Assembly: GCF_041929845.1 (NCBI RefSeq)
Contig: NZ_JBHEEH010000001.1
Location: 1,116,001 to 1,180,000 of the forward strand
Source: Paenochrobactrum pullorum
GTDB lineage: Bacteria > Pseudomonadota > Alphaproteobacteria > Rhizobiales > Rhizobiaceae
Direction of reading: 5' to 3'
DNA length: 64,000 bases
Positions 35,471 through 44,038 of the stretch are shown here, piece by piece. Numbering within the stretch: position 1 is the first letter of the stretch; each line of letters begins with the position of its first letter. A program made the position numbers and the translations under genes. The notes beneath the pieces were generated by a model, which saw only the letters and a program-made list of their open reading frames with translations, was not told where the DNA came from and ran no database searches.

Positions 35471-35935
35471 TTATTTTTCCCAGCGCTTCTGCGCTTGTTC
35501 GTCGCAGGATTTGGACGTAACCCATTCGCCATCAATACCATTTTTTAAATGTTCTTTTTTCCAAAATGGCGCATTTGTCTTCATATAATCCATTAAAAAG
35601 CTTGCAGCTTCAAATGCAGCTTTACGATGACGCGAAGCGGTTAAAACCAGCACAATATTTTCACCCGGTTTAATCAGTCCGAAGCGATGGATAATTCGTA
35701 CTGCATTAAGCTCAAAGCGCTCAAAGGCATTGGATGCTATTTTTTTAATTTGAGCATCAGCCATAGAGGCATAATGTTCAAGCTCTAAAGCTTCAAGGCG
35801 TCCGCTTTCGTCGCGGCACAGACCGGTAAACGCCACGACAGCGCCGATATTTTTATTCTGTCCCAACAATTTCTGCTGTTCTTCAGCAATGTCGAAATTA
35901 TCATGTTGAATAGAAATATGGATAGGGTCAACCAT
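35471..35935 (-). CDS. moaE: molybdopterin synthase large subunit
   Basis: With MoaD, converts cyclic pyranopterin monophosphate to molybdopterin by adding two sulfurs. The 154-residue protein has the MoaE core (VAFTGLCRDE, LELEHY, IIHRFGLIKPGE, SRHRKAAFEA with the conserved basic residues, and APFWKKE). The ATG at 35935 lies just after moaD, with a ribosome-binding site inside the last moaD codons (GGTGG); a GTG at 35944 is the longer alternative. Confidence 0.95.
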   Translation of the reverse strand: MVDPIHISIQHDNFDIAEEQQKLLGQNKNIGAVVAFTGLCRDESGRLEALELEHYASMADAQIKKIASNAFERFELNAVRIIHRFGLIKPGENIVLVLTASRHRKAAFEAASFLMDYMKTNAPFWKKEHLKNGIDGEWVTSKSCDEQAQKRWEK

Positions 35936-35936
35936 A

Positions 35937-36194
35937 TCATCCACCAGTCATCGGTGGGAAGATCGCGATCGCATCTCCATCCTTGATGATACTATCCGCC
36001 TCTGCATGTTCATGGTTAATCGCGGTGCGCACAACATCTTCTGCTTCCAAAGCATAAGCGTAATTTTCGCCAAGCTGTTGCAAGTGGTTGAGCAGTCCAC
36101 CAATCGTTGTCACGCTATCAGGCAGGGTAATTGTTTCTGCTTCCCTGCCGATCCGTTCACGCACCCATGCGAAATAGACGAGGCTGACTTCCAT
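35937..36194 (-). CDS. moaD: molybdopterin synthase small subunit
   Basis: Ubiquitin-like sulfur carrier whose C-terminal Gly-Gly is thiocarboxylated to donate sulfur to MoaE. The 85-residue protein begins MEVSLVYFAWVRERIG and ends IAIFPPMTGG, with the double glycine intact. I chose the ATG at 36194, 4 bases after the pgsA stop, over a TTG at 36206 inside pgsA. It directly precedes moaE. Confidence 0.94.
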   Translation of the reverse strand: MEVSLVYFAWVRERIGREAETITLPDSVTTIGGLLNHLQQLGENYAYALEAEDVVRTAINHEHAEADSIIKDGDAIAIFPPMTGG

Positions 36195-36198
36195 AATG

Positions 36199-36786
36199 CT
36201 AGTCAATCATATGTTTGAGGCCGGCTTTGAAATAATCCCAACCGGTATAAAGGGTCAAAACAGCTGAAATCCAGAGCAAAGTGATGCCGATTTCGGTGGT
36301 ATAGGGTAGAATTTTGTCACCTGCCGGACCTGCCAGCAAAAAGGCAAGCGCAATCATCTGTGTCGTGGTTTTCCACTTTGCCAATTGCGAAACCGGAACG
36401 CTGACTTTGAGTTCAGCCAGATATTCACGCAAACCCGACACCAGAATTTCACGACAGAGAATGATGATTGCCGCCCACAGGCTCCACCCTGCAATGGTGC
36501 GGGCAGGGTCGGCCGCAAGCAGCAACAAACAGGTGGAAACCAGCAATTTATCAGCAATCGGGTCGAGCATGCGGCCGATTGTCGAAGTTTGCTTCCATGC
36601 ACGTGCCAGATAGCCGTCAAAAAAGTCGGTGATACTCGCAGCGATAAAAATGGCAAGAGCGCTCCAGCGGGCAAAATCGCTTGAATGCAAACGTCCTTCA
36701 ATGAAAAAACATAAAGCCACAAGGGGAACCGCTACGATCCGCCCATATGTCAGTATGTTGGGAAGGGAAAATGCATTCTTACTCAT
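36199..36786 (-). CDS. pgsA: CDP-diacylglycerol--glycerol-3-phosphate 3-phosphatidyltransferase
   Basis: Commits CDP-diacylglycerol to phosphatidylglycerol and cardiolipin synthesis at the inner membrane. The 195-residue protein has the CDP-alcohol phosphotransferase signature (DFFDGYLAR, then G-x3-D-x3-D in GRMLDPIAD) and about five membrane helices. The start at 36786 (MSKNAFSLPN) matches the family; an ATG at 36804 adds six residues. It sits between uvrC and moaD, the order uvrC-pgsA-moaD-moaE that I recall from other Rhizobiales. Confidence 0.95.
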   Translation of the reverse strand: MSKNAFSLPNILTYGRIVAVPLVALCFFIEGRLHSSDFARWSALAIFIAASITDFFDGYLARAWKQTSTIGRMLDPIADKLLVSTCLLLLAADPARTIAGWSLWAAIIILCREILVSGLREYLAELKVSVPVSQLAKWKTTTQMIALAFLLAGPAGDKILPYTTEIGITLLWISAVLTLYTGWDYFKAGLKHMID

Positions 36787-36926
36787 AGATACCGCCACAC
36801 CCATTCAAATTACATCCGCAGGGATATGATAGAAATCAACAACCGCTTCAGTCTTGTCTCATTATTTCATGACATTAGCATGATTTGTTAAAGAACCGAT
36901 AGGTCTACATTCTAAAATGCCGCACC

Positions 36927-38984
36927 TTATTCATTTCTAAAGTGATCATAAATCTGTTTCGCCATCGATTCGGAGATGCCGTCAATCTGCATCAGATCAG
37001 AAAGAGCAGCGCCCGCTACAGCTTTGGCAGTTCCGAAGTGATGAAGCAAGGCACGTTTTCGTGCGGGGCCAATTCCGGCGATTTCATCGAGCGGATTTTT
37101 TACAAAAGCATTCTTGCGTTTGGTACGATGGGTACCGATCGCGAAACGGTGCGCTTCATCGCGCATGCGTTGAATGAAGTAAAGCACAGGATCGCGAGGC
37201 GGCAGAGTGAAATCGGGTTTGCCCTCAACAAAGAATCTTTCACGCCCGGCATCGCGGTCAACACCCTTGGCAATACCAATGGCAGTGACCTGATCGGCAA
37301 TGCCTATTTGTTGCAATATTTGCCGCACAGCGCCGACTTGGCCCTGACCACCATCAATCAGGATTAAATCAGGCCATGCCGGAAAACTGTCCGTTACACT
37401 TTCAAGTAATTCTTCTTCGGAGGAATTGGTCGCAACATCTTCTTTTGCATCGCGCAACCCATGTTCTTTCACCAGCCTGCTGAAACGACGCTCGACCACC
37501 TCGCGCATCATGCCGAAGTCATCGCCCGGTGTGATGTCGGTCGAGCGGATATTAAATTTGCGATATTGGTTTTTTACAAAACCTTCAGGCCCCGCAACAA
37601 TCATGCCGCCCACTGCATTGGTACCCATGATGTGGGAATTGTCATAAACTTCGATACGGCGCGGCACATTGGGTAGCTCGAATGTTTCGGCAAGTGCTTT
37701 CAGCAAGCGTGCTTGTGAAGAGGTTTCTGCTAAACGGCGCCCTAAAGCATCACGCGCATTGGTGAAGGCATGGTCAACCATATCTTTCTTTTCGCCACGC
37801 TGGGGCACATTGATATAGACCCTGTGGCCGGAACTGGCCGAGAGAGCCTCTTCGATCAATGCTTGTTCTTCCACTTCTTCCGAAAGCAAAATGAGTTTTG
37901 GGCAAGGCTTGTCGGCATAAAACTGCGAGAGAAAAGCCCCAAGCACTTCTGCTGAAGATAAAGATATATCAGCTTTGGGAAAATAGCTCCGGTTGCCCCA
38001 ATTCTGGCCGGTACGGAAGAAAAACACCTGAATACAGGTCATGCCGCCAGCCTGATGAATGGCAAAGACATCGGCTTCTTCTACCGTTTGCGGATTGATG
38101 CCTTGATGGGATTGCACATGTGAAAGCGCTGCCAGACGGTCACGATAAACAGCGGCATGTTCGAAGTCGAGCTCTTCGGAGGCTTTTTGCATAGCTTCGG
38201 AGAGATGTTTTTTTACAGCCTGACTTTTGCCCGATAAGAATGACTTGGCTTCGCGCACCAGCTCCTGATAATCATCATCGGAAATTTCACGGGTGCAAGG
38301 GCCTGCACAGCGCTTGATTTGATGAAGCAGGCACGGACGGCTGCGGTTTTCCAAAAAAGAATCAGTGCAGGTGCGCAGCAAAAAGGCGCGCTGCATCGCA
38401 TTGATTGTACGTGTCACTGCGGTAGCCGAGGCAAAGGGGCCAAAATAATTGCCGTCTTTGGAACGTGCGCCACGGTGTTTAAAAATGCCGGGTGCACGAT
38501 GATTGTTGGAAATCATAATATAAGGGAATGATTTATCATCCCGCATCAGCACATTATAGCGCGGGCGCAAACGTTTGATCAGGTTGGCTTCTAAAAGAAG
38601 CGCCTCTGTTTCAGTGCGGGTGACAACAAATTCCATCGTCACGGTTTCATGAATCATCCGTGCAATGCGGTTGGTATGACCGGTCGGGCGGGTATAATTG
38701 ACAACGCGTTTTTTTAAATTTCGTGCTTTGCCAACATAAAGTACATCGCCGTCTTTATTGAACATGCGATAGACACCCGGATCATTGGGTAGTCTTTTGA
38801 CAAATTCGCTGATGATATCCGCACCGGTCAAACCGGCGGCAATGCCGTCATTTTCTTGTAAAGCAGAAGCCCAAACGATCGCATCAATGGCAGCGGTTGT
38901 GACAGGATCAGCCGCAGTTGCCGGCGAGTTGTCGTCGCGTTCATCCAAATCCTGTGGGGGCAGATCTTGGAAAGAATTTTTCAT
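36927..38984 (-). CDS. uvrC: UvrABC system protein C
   Basis: The dual-incision nuclease of nucleotide excision repair. The 685-residue protein has a polar N-terminal extension of about 68 residues, a GIY-YIG nuclease domain (DPGVYRMFN, VLYVGKARNLKKRV) at about 70-150, a UVR motif near 255-290 that meets UvrB, the RNase H-like C-terminal nuclease with DNSH and LILIDGG, and a tandem helix-hairpin-helix at the end (IAGIGPARKRALL, IDGISESMA). The extension is longer than in E. coli UvrC. The ATG overlaps the stop of the SDR gene upstream as ATGA. Confidence 0.96.
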   Translation of the reverse strand: MKNSFQDLPPQDLDERDDNSPATAADPVTTAAIDAIVWASALQENDGIAAGLTGADIISEFVKRLPNDPGVYRMFNKDGDVLYVGKARNLKKRVVNYTRPTGHTNRIARMIHETVTMEFVVTRTETEALLLEANLIKRLRPRYNVLMRDDKSFPYIMISNNHRAPGIFKHRGARSKDGNYFGPFASATAVTRTINAMQRAFLLRTCTDSFLENRSRPCLLHQIKRCAGPCTREISDDDYQELVREAKSFLSGKSQAVKKHLSEAMQKASEELDFEHAAVYRDRLAALSHVQSHQGINPQTVEEADVFAIHQAGGMTCIQVFFFRTGQNWGNRSYFPKADISLSSAEVLGAFLSQFYADKPCPKLILLSEEVEEQALIEEALSASSGHRVYINVPQRGEKKDMVDHAFTNARDALGRRLAETSSQARLLKALAETFELPNVPRRIEVYDNSHIMGTNAVGGMIVAGPEGFVKNQYRKFNIRSTDITPGDDFGMMREVVERRFSRLVKEHGLRDAKEDVATNSSEEELLESVTDSFPAWPDLILIDGGQGQVGAVRQILQQIGIADQVTAIGIAKGVDRDAGRERFFVEGKPDFTLPPRDPVLYFIQRMRDEAHRFAIGTHRTKRKNAFVKNPLDEIAGIGPARKRALLHHFGTAKAVAGAALSDLMQIDGISESMAKQIYDHFRNE

Positions 38985-39766
38985 TCATTAATGCCTGCAA
39001 TATCGGGAGTTTCCCATGCGAGGTGCTGGCCGCCATCAAGGCAAATCATCTGACCCGTCACGGATTTCAAATCCCATAAAGTTCTGATCGCTTTTCCGAA
39101 TTCACACAAATCCGGTGCGCGTTTTAATAAAATATGCTCCACTTGTTGTTCAAAATCCTGCGGGTCTTGTCGTTCGCTTGGTAGAGTAGGCCCCGGTGAA
39201 ACGGCGTTGACACGAATGCGTGGGCTCAGGCTTTGTGCAAGCGTGCGCGTTGCTGTCCATAAAGCGGATTTGGACAATGTGTAAGAGTAAAATTGCGGAT
39301 TAAGTTTCAATACACGTTGGTCGATTATATTGACAATCATGCCGCACTGATCGGCAGGTAAAATCGCAGCCATGGTTTCAGCCAAAAATACCGGTGCCTT
39401 CACATGCACCATAAAATGGCGATCCCATAGCTCTTCATCAAGATGGCCAATCTGATCATTTTCAAAATGAGACGCATTATTGACAAGAATACCGACAGCA
39501 CCGAAAGGCTTCGCAGCTTTTTCTATCAAGCCCTGAACATCTGACATCCTGGTGAGATCAGCCTGAACAATGGCGGCTCGACCGCCTCGTGCCAATGTTT
39601 CATTTTTAAGCAGTTCAGCGTCATCGACAGAATCATTACAGTGAATAATGACCGGAAAATTGTGCGCTGCCATGTCTTCAATAATGGCTTTTCCGATGCG
39701 GCGTGCGGCTCCGGTCACCAAAACTGGTGGTTTATTGTTATCATGGTCAAAAAATCTGGATAACAC
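38981..39766 (-). CDS. SDR oxidoreductase, pteridine-reductase-like
   Basis: A 261-residue SDR with TGAARRIG at 18-25, NNAS at 96-99 and YxxxK at Y162/K166. At the position of the usual catalytic Ser it has Asp149 (NIIDQRV). An Asp-Tyr-Lys triad, an Arg-Arg after the Rossmann glycine turn and the NNAS motif are features of pteridine reductases (PTR1, FolM), so dihydrobiopterin or dihydrofolate reduction is a reasonable guess. The start is a GTG at 39766 with AAGGG about 10 bases upstream. It is coupled to uvrC by an ATGA overlap; a functional link is not evident. Confidence 0.85.
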   Translation of the reverse strand: MLSRFFDHDNNKPPVLVTGAARRIGKAIIEDMAAHNFPVIIHCNDSVDDAELLKNETLARGGRAAIVQADLTRMSDVQGLIEKAAKPFGAVGILVNNASHFENDQIGHLDEELWDRHFMVHVKAPVFLAETMAAILPADQCGMIVNIIDQRVLKLNPQFYSYTLSKSALWTATRTLAQSLSPRIRVNAVSPGPTLPSERQDPQDFEQQVEHILLKRAPDLCEFGKAIRTLWDLKSVTGQMICLDGGQHLAWETPDIAGINE

Positions 39767-40157
39767 GGTAAATAAACCCTTACATTTTCTTGGCGGTCAA
39801 TTCGGCGATATTAATCAAATATTTACCTAGCACAAATTGGGTCTATAGCGCTATTGTGGTTAAAAATATTCAATGAATTCAGTTGTTTTCAGCAAAGTTT
39901 TGCTAGACTCTATATAGTTTTGTTTTCGATGACTTACAAAGGTGTCCGTAATTTCTTTGTTGCTAAAATAACACATCACATTTTAGCCATGTTTTTGTCA
40001 GTTTTCCGTCACCAAACGGGGCGCAAGGCGCCTTATTTAAAAACAATGTTACGTTTGTGACAGCGAGCACATGTCGGTTTGGTCGGACATTTTCCCAAGA
40101 GAAGATCTTTCGATATCGGGCTCGTCAACGAGTTTATTTATTACCAAGGAGAATGCC
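39767..40157 (+). other. intergenic region upstream of the Omp25-like gene
   Basis: 391 bases without a credible gene. It must hold the divergent promoters of the SDR and porin-like genes. A/T-rich stretches such as TATATAG near 39911 are possible -10 regions, but no clear promoter with correct spacing emerged. The leader near the porin gene is long, at least 100 bases, common for outer-membrane protein mRNAs under small-RNA control; this is inference. Confidence 0.4.
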
Positions 40158-40805
40158 ATGCGCACTCTTAAATCAATTCTTATTGCTTCTGTTATTGCAC
40201 TCCCAATCGCTGCTCCGGCACTTGCTGCTGATGCTATCATGGAACAGCCACCTGTTCCTGCACCAGTTGAAGTTGCTCCTCAATATGGTTGGGCTGGCGG
40301 TTACACCGGTTTGCACCTCGGTTATGGCTGGAACAAGTTCAAAACCAATGATTCGACTGTAGGCAACATCAAGTCCGACAAGTTCAAAATGGGTGCATTC
40401 GCAGGCTGGAACTTCCAGCAGGACAACATCGTATACGGTGTTGAAGGTGATGCAGGCTATTCATGGGCTAAGAAGACCAAAAATGGCATTGAAGCCAAGC
40501 AGGGCTTTGACGGCTCGCTCCGTGCGCGTCTTGGTGTAGATATGGGTGTTGTTATGCCATATGTAACCGCTGGTGTTGCCGGTGCGCAGATCAAACTGAG
40601 CGATGGTGATAGCAGTAAGAGCAAATTCCGTGCTGGTTGGACCGCCGGTGGTGGTCTTGAAGCCAAGCTGACTGAAAATGTTCTGGGTCGTGTAGAATAC
40701 CGCTACAGCGACTTCGGCAACAAGACTTACGCTCTGGACTCAGGCAATGTTAAATCCAAGCTGCAGACACATGATGTCCGTCTTGGTATTGCTTACAAGT
40801 TCTAA
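40158..40805 (+). CDS. Omp25/Omp31-like outer membrane beta-barrel protein
   Basis: A 215-residue outer-membrane protein. A signal peptide ends near residue 24 (APALAADA), followed by a Pro-rich linker and then an eight-stranded barrel with typical features (GWAGGYTGLHLGYGWN, the repeated aromatic-Gly strands, and the C-terminal strand ending in IAYKF with a terminal Phe). This matches the Omp25/Omp31 family of Brucella and relatives, which are abundant surface proteins that affect envelope integrity and, in pathogens, host responses. The ATG at 40158 follows AAGGAG. A terminator follows the gene. Confidence 0.93.
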   Translation: MRTLKSILIASVIALPIAAPALAADAIMEQPPVPAPVEVAPQYGWAGGYTGLHLGYGWNKFKTNDSTVGNIKSDKFKMGAFAGWNFQQDNIVYGVEGDAGYSWAKKTKNGIEAKQGFDGSLRARLGVDMGVVMPYVTAGVAGAQIKLSDGDSSKSKFRAGWTAGGGLEAKLTENVLGRVEYRYSDFGNKTYALDSGNVKSKLQTHDVRLGIAYKF

Positions 40806-40829
40806 TTCTTGAAAAATCAGGATTAGAGA

Positions 40830-40857
40830 AAAACCGGGCAGGCAACTGTCCGGTTTT
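40830..40857 (+). terminator. terminator after the Omp25-like gene
   Basis: A stem of about 11 bp with one G-U pair (40831-40841 with 40846-40856), followed by T residues. Confidence 0.85.
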
Positions 40858-40897
40858 TTTATTGAGGCCAGATACTAAAAAGCCCGTTTATTATAAG

Positions 40898-41005
40898 CTA
40901 GAGCATGTCTCCCAAAAGTGGGCACCGGTTTTGGGATAAAGACACGCGTAAAAGCAAAACGCTAGAGCGAGCACAGTGGATACGATTAAGTGCGACACGC
41001 TCTAG
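40898..41005 (+). repeat. dispersed intergenic repeat, copy 2
   Basis: About 108 bases matching the element at 34314-34419; 40902-40944 is identical to 34316-34358. Here the end symmetry is better kept: CTAGAGC at the left and GCTCTAG at the right, with a further GCTAGAGCG at about 40961 that can pair with CGCTCTAGC at the end. It lies between the porin terminator and the convergent gst gene, transcribed into from both sides. It ends ten bases before the gst stop. Confidence 0.85.
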
Positions 41006-41014
41006 CTTTAAAAA

Positions 41015-41623
41015 TTACACAGCGCGGGGTAAAAACTCGGCCAATGTCGGATGCAAATCGTTAAAACGTTTTTGCCAACGTTTGAGTTTCGGGTATTTTT
41101 TCTCCCAGCGACCTTCAAAGCGTAATGCCAGATAGCTTAAAGCAGCCGCAAGCGCGATATGTCCGCCATGAATGCGCTTGCCGATGAGTGGCGGCGCTTC
41201 ATTAAGCATTGCGAGGACGCGCTCGGTTTTTTCCCACTGCTTTTCAAGCCAGGGAAGATGAACTTTTTCTTCAGGCCTGAAGCGGCGCTCATAGATTTGT
41301 GTAATCAGCACATCGCAAAGACCGTCTGCCAAAGCTTCCAGTTTTTCAGCATCCAGACGTTTGTCGCTTTGCCGCGGAAACAGTTTTGAACCGGTGACGC
41401 GGTTGATATATTGGGTGATGCAGCGGCTATCAAAAACCGATTGGCCTTCTTGCGTAATTAGAACCGGAATTTTTCCTAAAGGATTGGCTGAGATCAGATT
41501 TTCCGGTGCAACGGATGTATTAACGATGACGCTTTCAAATTCCAAACCGGCATGCTTCGCCGCCATGCGCACTTTTGCACTATAGGGCGAGGTGGGGGAA
41601 TAAAGGATTTGAATCAAGGCCAT
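41015..41623 (-). CDS. glutathione S-transferase family protein
   Basis: A 202-residue cytosolic GST: thioredoxin-like N-terminal domain with Ser10 (SPTSPYS) at the place of the catalytic residue, NPLGKIPVL near 48-56 and DS in VFDSRCI, then an all-helical C-terminal domain. The substrate is not known. It starts 18 bases after the RNase T2 stop and is likely the last gene of a three-gene operon with it. Confidence 0.9.
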   Translation of the reverse strand: MALIQILYSPTSPYSAKVRMAAKHAGLEFESVIVNTSVAPENLISANPLGKIPVLITQEGQSVFDSRCITQYINRVTGSKLFPRQSDKRLDAEKLEALADGLCDVLITQIYERRFRPEEKVHLPWLEKQWEKTERVLAMLNEAPPLIGKRIHGGHIALAAALSYLALRFEGRWEKKYPKLKRWQKRFNDLHPTLAEFLPRAV

Positions 41624-41641
41624 ATACCTTTTCTTTTTCGT

Positions 41642-42424
41642 TTAGCGTGTGGCCGGTAACGTGACAGACCGGCTTCGGCATGCAGCACGATCCACCGCTG
41701 CACAGGGGCGTAATTGCAGATCTTTCGTCATGCAGATACGCACTTCCTGTAAGTAATTTTTCTTACAGGTGACGGAGATACCATTTTCCTTCATCGCAGG
41801 GTTTGCCGCGATAAAAGCTTTCTCGATCAATGACGGATCGACACGGCGCGTTGAGCTCAGATTTTTTAAACTGGGCGGAATGACAATTTTATCAAATGCC
41901 TGACGCAAAGTTGAAAAATAATCCTGCTGGTTCAAGCCGGAGCAAGTACCATGCTTGCGCCATTGATGGCGGATCAGGCCGGCAGAAGGCATAATGTCTT
42001 TCAGTTCATTGGCAATCTGACGCGGCACATAATTACGCTGTTTGGCATTACCGCCAATTGCGCAATTTTGCGGATAGCCTGTTTCATTTTGTGGCCATAG
42101 ACCATGTACCAAAAAACCATCACGCCGATTGATGTTGCATTGGTCGCTATCATTGCCTCTGCCGTCAAGCGTGCAAAAGCTTGGCGACCATGACAGGGAA
42201 AGCACATAGAAATCAAAGCCTTGTTGGCTTGATGGCGCGGGCAAACGGTGGTTGTCATTTTGCGCCTTCGGGCGCACCAGTGACCAGTCCGGCTTTAATA
42301 CGGGCTCTTGTGCCTGTGCAACCGTGCTGCTGAACACTGCTGTACCGATAAGCAAAAGACCGCTTTGAAGAGCGGTCTTGAGATGCCATGGGCAGGATTT
42401 GACCTGCTTGAAGCGGCTAAACAT
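41642..42424 (-). CDS. RNase T2 family ribonuclease
   Basis: A secreted, base-nonspecific endoribonuclease of 260 residues. A long N-terminal stretch with a hydrophobic core ends in TVAQAQE at about residue 40, a likely signal peptide. CAS-I is FLVHGLWPQ with His107; CAS-II is HQWRKHGTC with His153 and His158. The usual Glu after the first CAS-II His is Gln154 here. Nine cysteines are present in the mature part, enough for several disulfides. The ATG at 42424 lies 5 bases after the upstream gene's stop, so the two are cotranscribed. Confidence 0.9.
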   Translation of the reverse strand: MFSRFKQVKSCPWHLKTALQSGLLLIGTAVFSSTVAQAQEPVLKPDWSLVRPKAQNDNHRLPAPSSQQGFDFYVLSLSWSPSFCTLDGRGNDSDQCNINRRDGFLVHGLWPQNETGYPQNCAIGGNAKQRNYVPRQIANELKDIMPSAGLIRHQWRKHGTCSGLNQQDYFSTLRQAFDKIVIPPSLKNLSSTRRVDPSLIEKAFIAANPAMKENGISVTCKKNYLQEVRICMTKDLQLRPCAAVDRAACRSRSVTLPATR

Positions 42425-42429
42425 GAGGA

Positions 42430-42909
42430 TTAAAGTCCGCGTGCTTTCAGGACGCTGCATGAGGCATTATAGACATACCATTTGTCATAGCCATCAACGC
42501 AGAACTCGACATTGGAACCGAGGGTAACAAAACCTTGTCGCTCTTCAATCAGATACCAAACTTTACGCTGCTGACCATCAGTCATCACCGCCGTTGCATC
42601 GCAATAAGTGCGTGCGACCTGCGATGGATTGACTTTTGCTTCAAATCTTTTGAGGCGAATGTCGCCCATTGAGGAAATTGCTGTCATTGGCATATCAGGT
42701 ACATGTTTGACCTGATAAGCGAAGCCGGAAACAACGCGCTTCAGCACGCTTTGCTGTGAACAGACAGATGCGTCTGTATTTACGGCCGGAGAGGTGGCAA
42801 AGTAGTCAGCTGCCTGCGCTGGCATGGCGGAAAGCCCGAGGAAAAGCGTCGCAACAGCAGCCGAAGCGGTGCGTGTGAATTTCGTAACACTAAGTTGCAT
42901 GCCTGACAT
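42430..42909 (-). CDS. unrecognised secreted four-cysteine protein
   Basis: A 159-residue protein with a clear signal peptide (cleavage near MPAQAAD, residue 34) and no recognisable domain. The mature part has four cysteines, spaced so that two disulfides are likely, and a C-terminal stretch rich in Trp and Tyr (KWYVYNASC). The ATG at 42909 has AGGA at a good distance; a GTG at 42948 gives a longer frame. Its stop is 5 bases from the RNase T2 start, so they are probably made together; whether it binds, folds or inhibits the nuclease is unknown. Confidence 0.8.
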   Translation of the reverse strand: MSGMQLSVTKFTRTASAAVATLFLGLSAMPAQAADYFATSPAVNTDASVCSQQSVLKRVVSGFAYQVKHVPDMPMTAISSMGDIRLKRFEAKVNPSQVARTYCDATAVMTDGQQRKVWYLIEERQGFVTLGSNVEFCVDGYDKWYVYNASCSVLKARGL

Positions 42910-43024
42910 GTGCAATCCTGTTTTCAAATGTTGCAGGTAAGCATTCACTTAACCTGTCTGACTTTATAAGGAGCGGGCCTGAAAACCCGTTATCAGTTCA
43001 TTTTGCGGCAGCTTATCAAAATGA

Positions 43025-43897
43025 TCAAGCGCCGTCACCTTCTTTGCGTATCCAGTTTAACCGGTAACCGGCACCTTTATCCTCACACAAAAGTTTTACC
43101 AGCATCGGTAAAATGAGTTTTAGTTCCATTTCCAGCACATAAGGCGGATTAACGATGATCATTCCAGTGCCGTCAAGACGCGGTTCAGGCGATGGCGAGC
43201 GAATCGATAATTCAACCGCCATGATTTTTTGGATGCCTGTGTCATAAAGCGCTTGATGGAATTTCTTCACTTCACGGTGATCTTTAACCGGATACCAAAG
43301 CGCATATGTGCCACTTGAAAACTTCTTGTGTGCTTTGGCCAGATTGATGACAAGGCGATCAAACTCACCACCAATCTCAAACGGCGGATCAACCAATACC
43401 ACGCCGCGTTTTTCCTTTGGCGGCAGATGGGCGCCCATCGCAAGCCAGCCATCCAGATGGGTGACGCGAACCTGATAATCGCCGTCAAAAAGTTTGGCCA
43501 ATGTTTTTACATCATTCGGGTGCAGTTCCAGCGCTGATAAACGGTCTTGTTTGCGCAGCAAATGACGGGTCAGCAATGGCGAGCCTGGATAATAACGGAT
43601 GTCCGATGTGGTATTTTCTGCTTTGACTGCATTGATAAACGGCGCAATCAGCGTACTTGTTTCCGCATCAATCTCATTATTGTCGACAGCTTCCATCAGG
43701 CGGAAAATGCCGGATTTCCACTCAATCGTCTTGGCGGCTTCCGGCCCCATTAGATCATAGAGGCCGATACCTGCATGGGTGTCTATCACCCGAAAAGCAG
43801 CGTCCTTTAATTTCATATATTCAAGGATGCGCGTCAGGATGATGTGTTTGACTACATCGGCAAAATTTCCAGCGTGATAAGCGTGACGATAATTCAT
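43025..43897 (-). CDS. rlmJ: 23S rRNA (adenine-N6)-methyltransferase RlmJ
   Basis: Methylates A2030 of 23S rRNA (E. coli numbering) with S-adenosylmethionine. The 290-residue protein starts MNYRHAYHAGNFADV, the RlmJ signature, has a SAM motif in IDTHAGIGLYDL and the catalytic VDPPFE, and ends with GMIIVNPPYVLE. I chose the ATG at 43897 over the longer frame from 43933. A role in DNA uptake or use was once proposed for the E. coli homologue (YhiR/ComJ). Confidence 0.94.
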   Translation of the reverse strand: MNYRHAYHAGNFADVVKHIILTRILEYMKLKDAAFRVIDTHAGIGLYDLMGPEAAKTIEWKSGIFRLMEAVDNNEIDAETSTLIAPFINAVKAENTTSDIRYYPGSPLLTRHLLRKQDRLSALELHPNDVKTLAKLFDGDYQVRVTHLDGWLAMGAHLPPKEKRGVVLVDPPFEIGGEFDRLVINLAKAHKKFSSGTYALWYPVKDHREVKKFHQALYDTGIQKIMAVELSIRSPSPEPRLDGTGMIIVNPPYVLEMELKLILPMLVKLLCEDKGAGYRLNWIRKEGDGA

Positions 43898-44038
43898 GAA
43901 AGTGCTTGTTCCACGGGATAAGATTTTCGGCAAGAGGCGAGTTGCTCAATGACACACTTCAGTGCAAATAAATGTCTTGTTCCTTCGTTTTTTGTGATAG
44001 GTCTTGATCTTTTCCGGTTTTAGAGACTGATACCGCTC

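Noticed and set aside
38981..39766. This SDR as a second FabG
   Set aside because: The catalytic Ser is Asp, and the C-terminus and NNAS motif differ from FabG; the pteridine-reductase pattern fits better.
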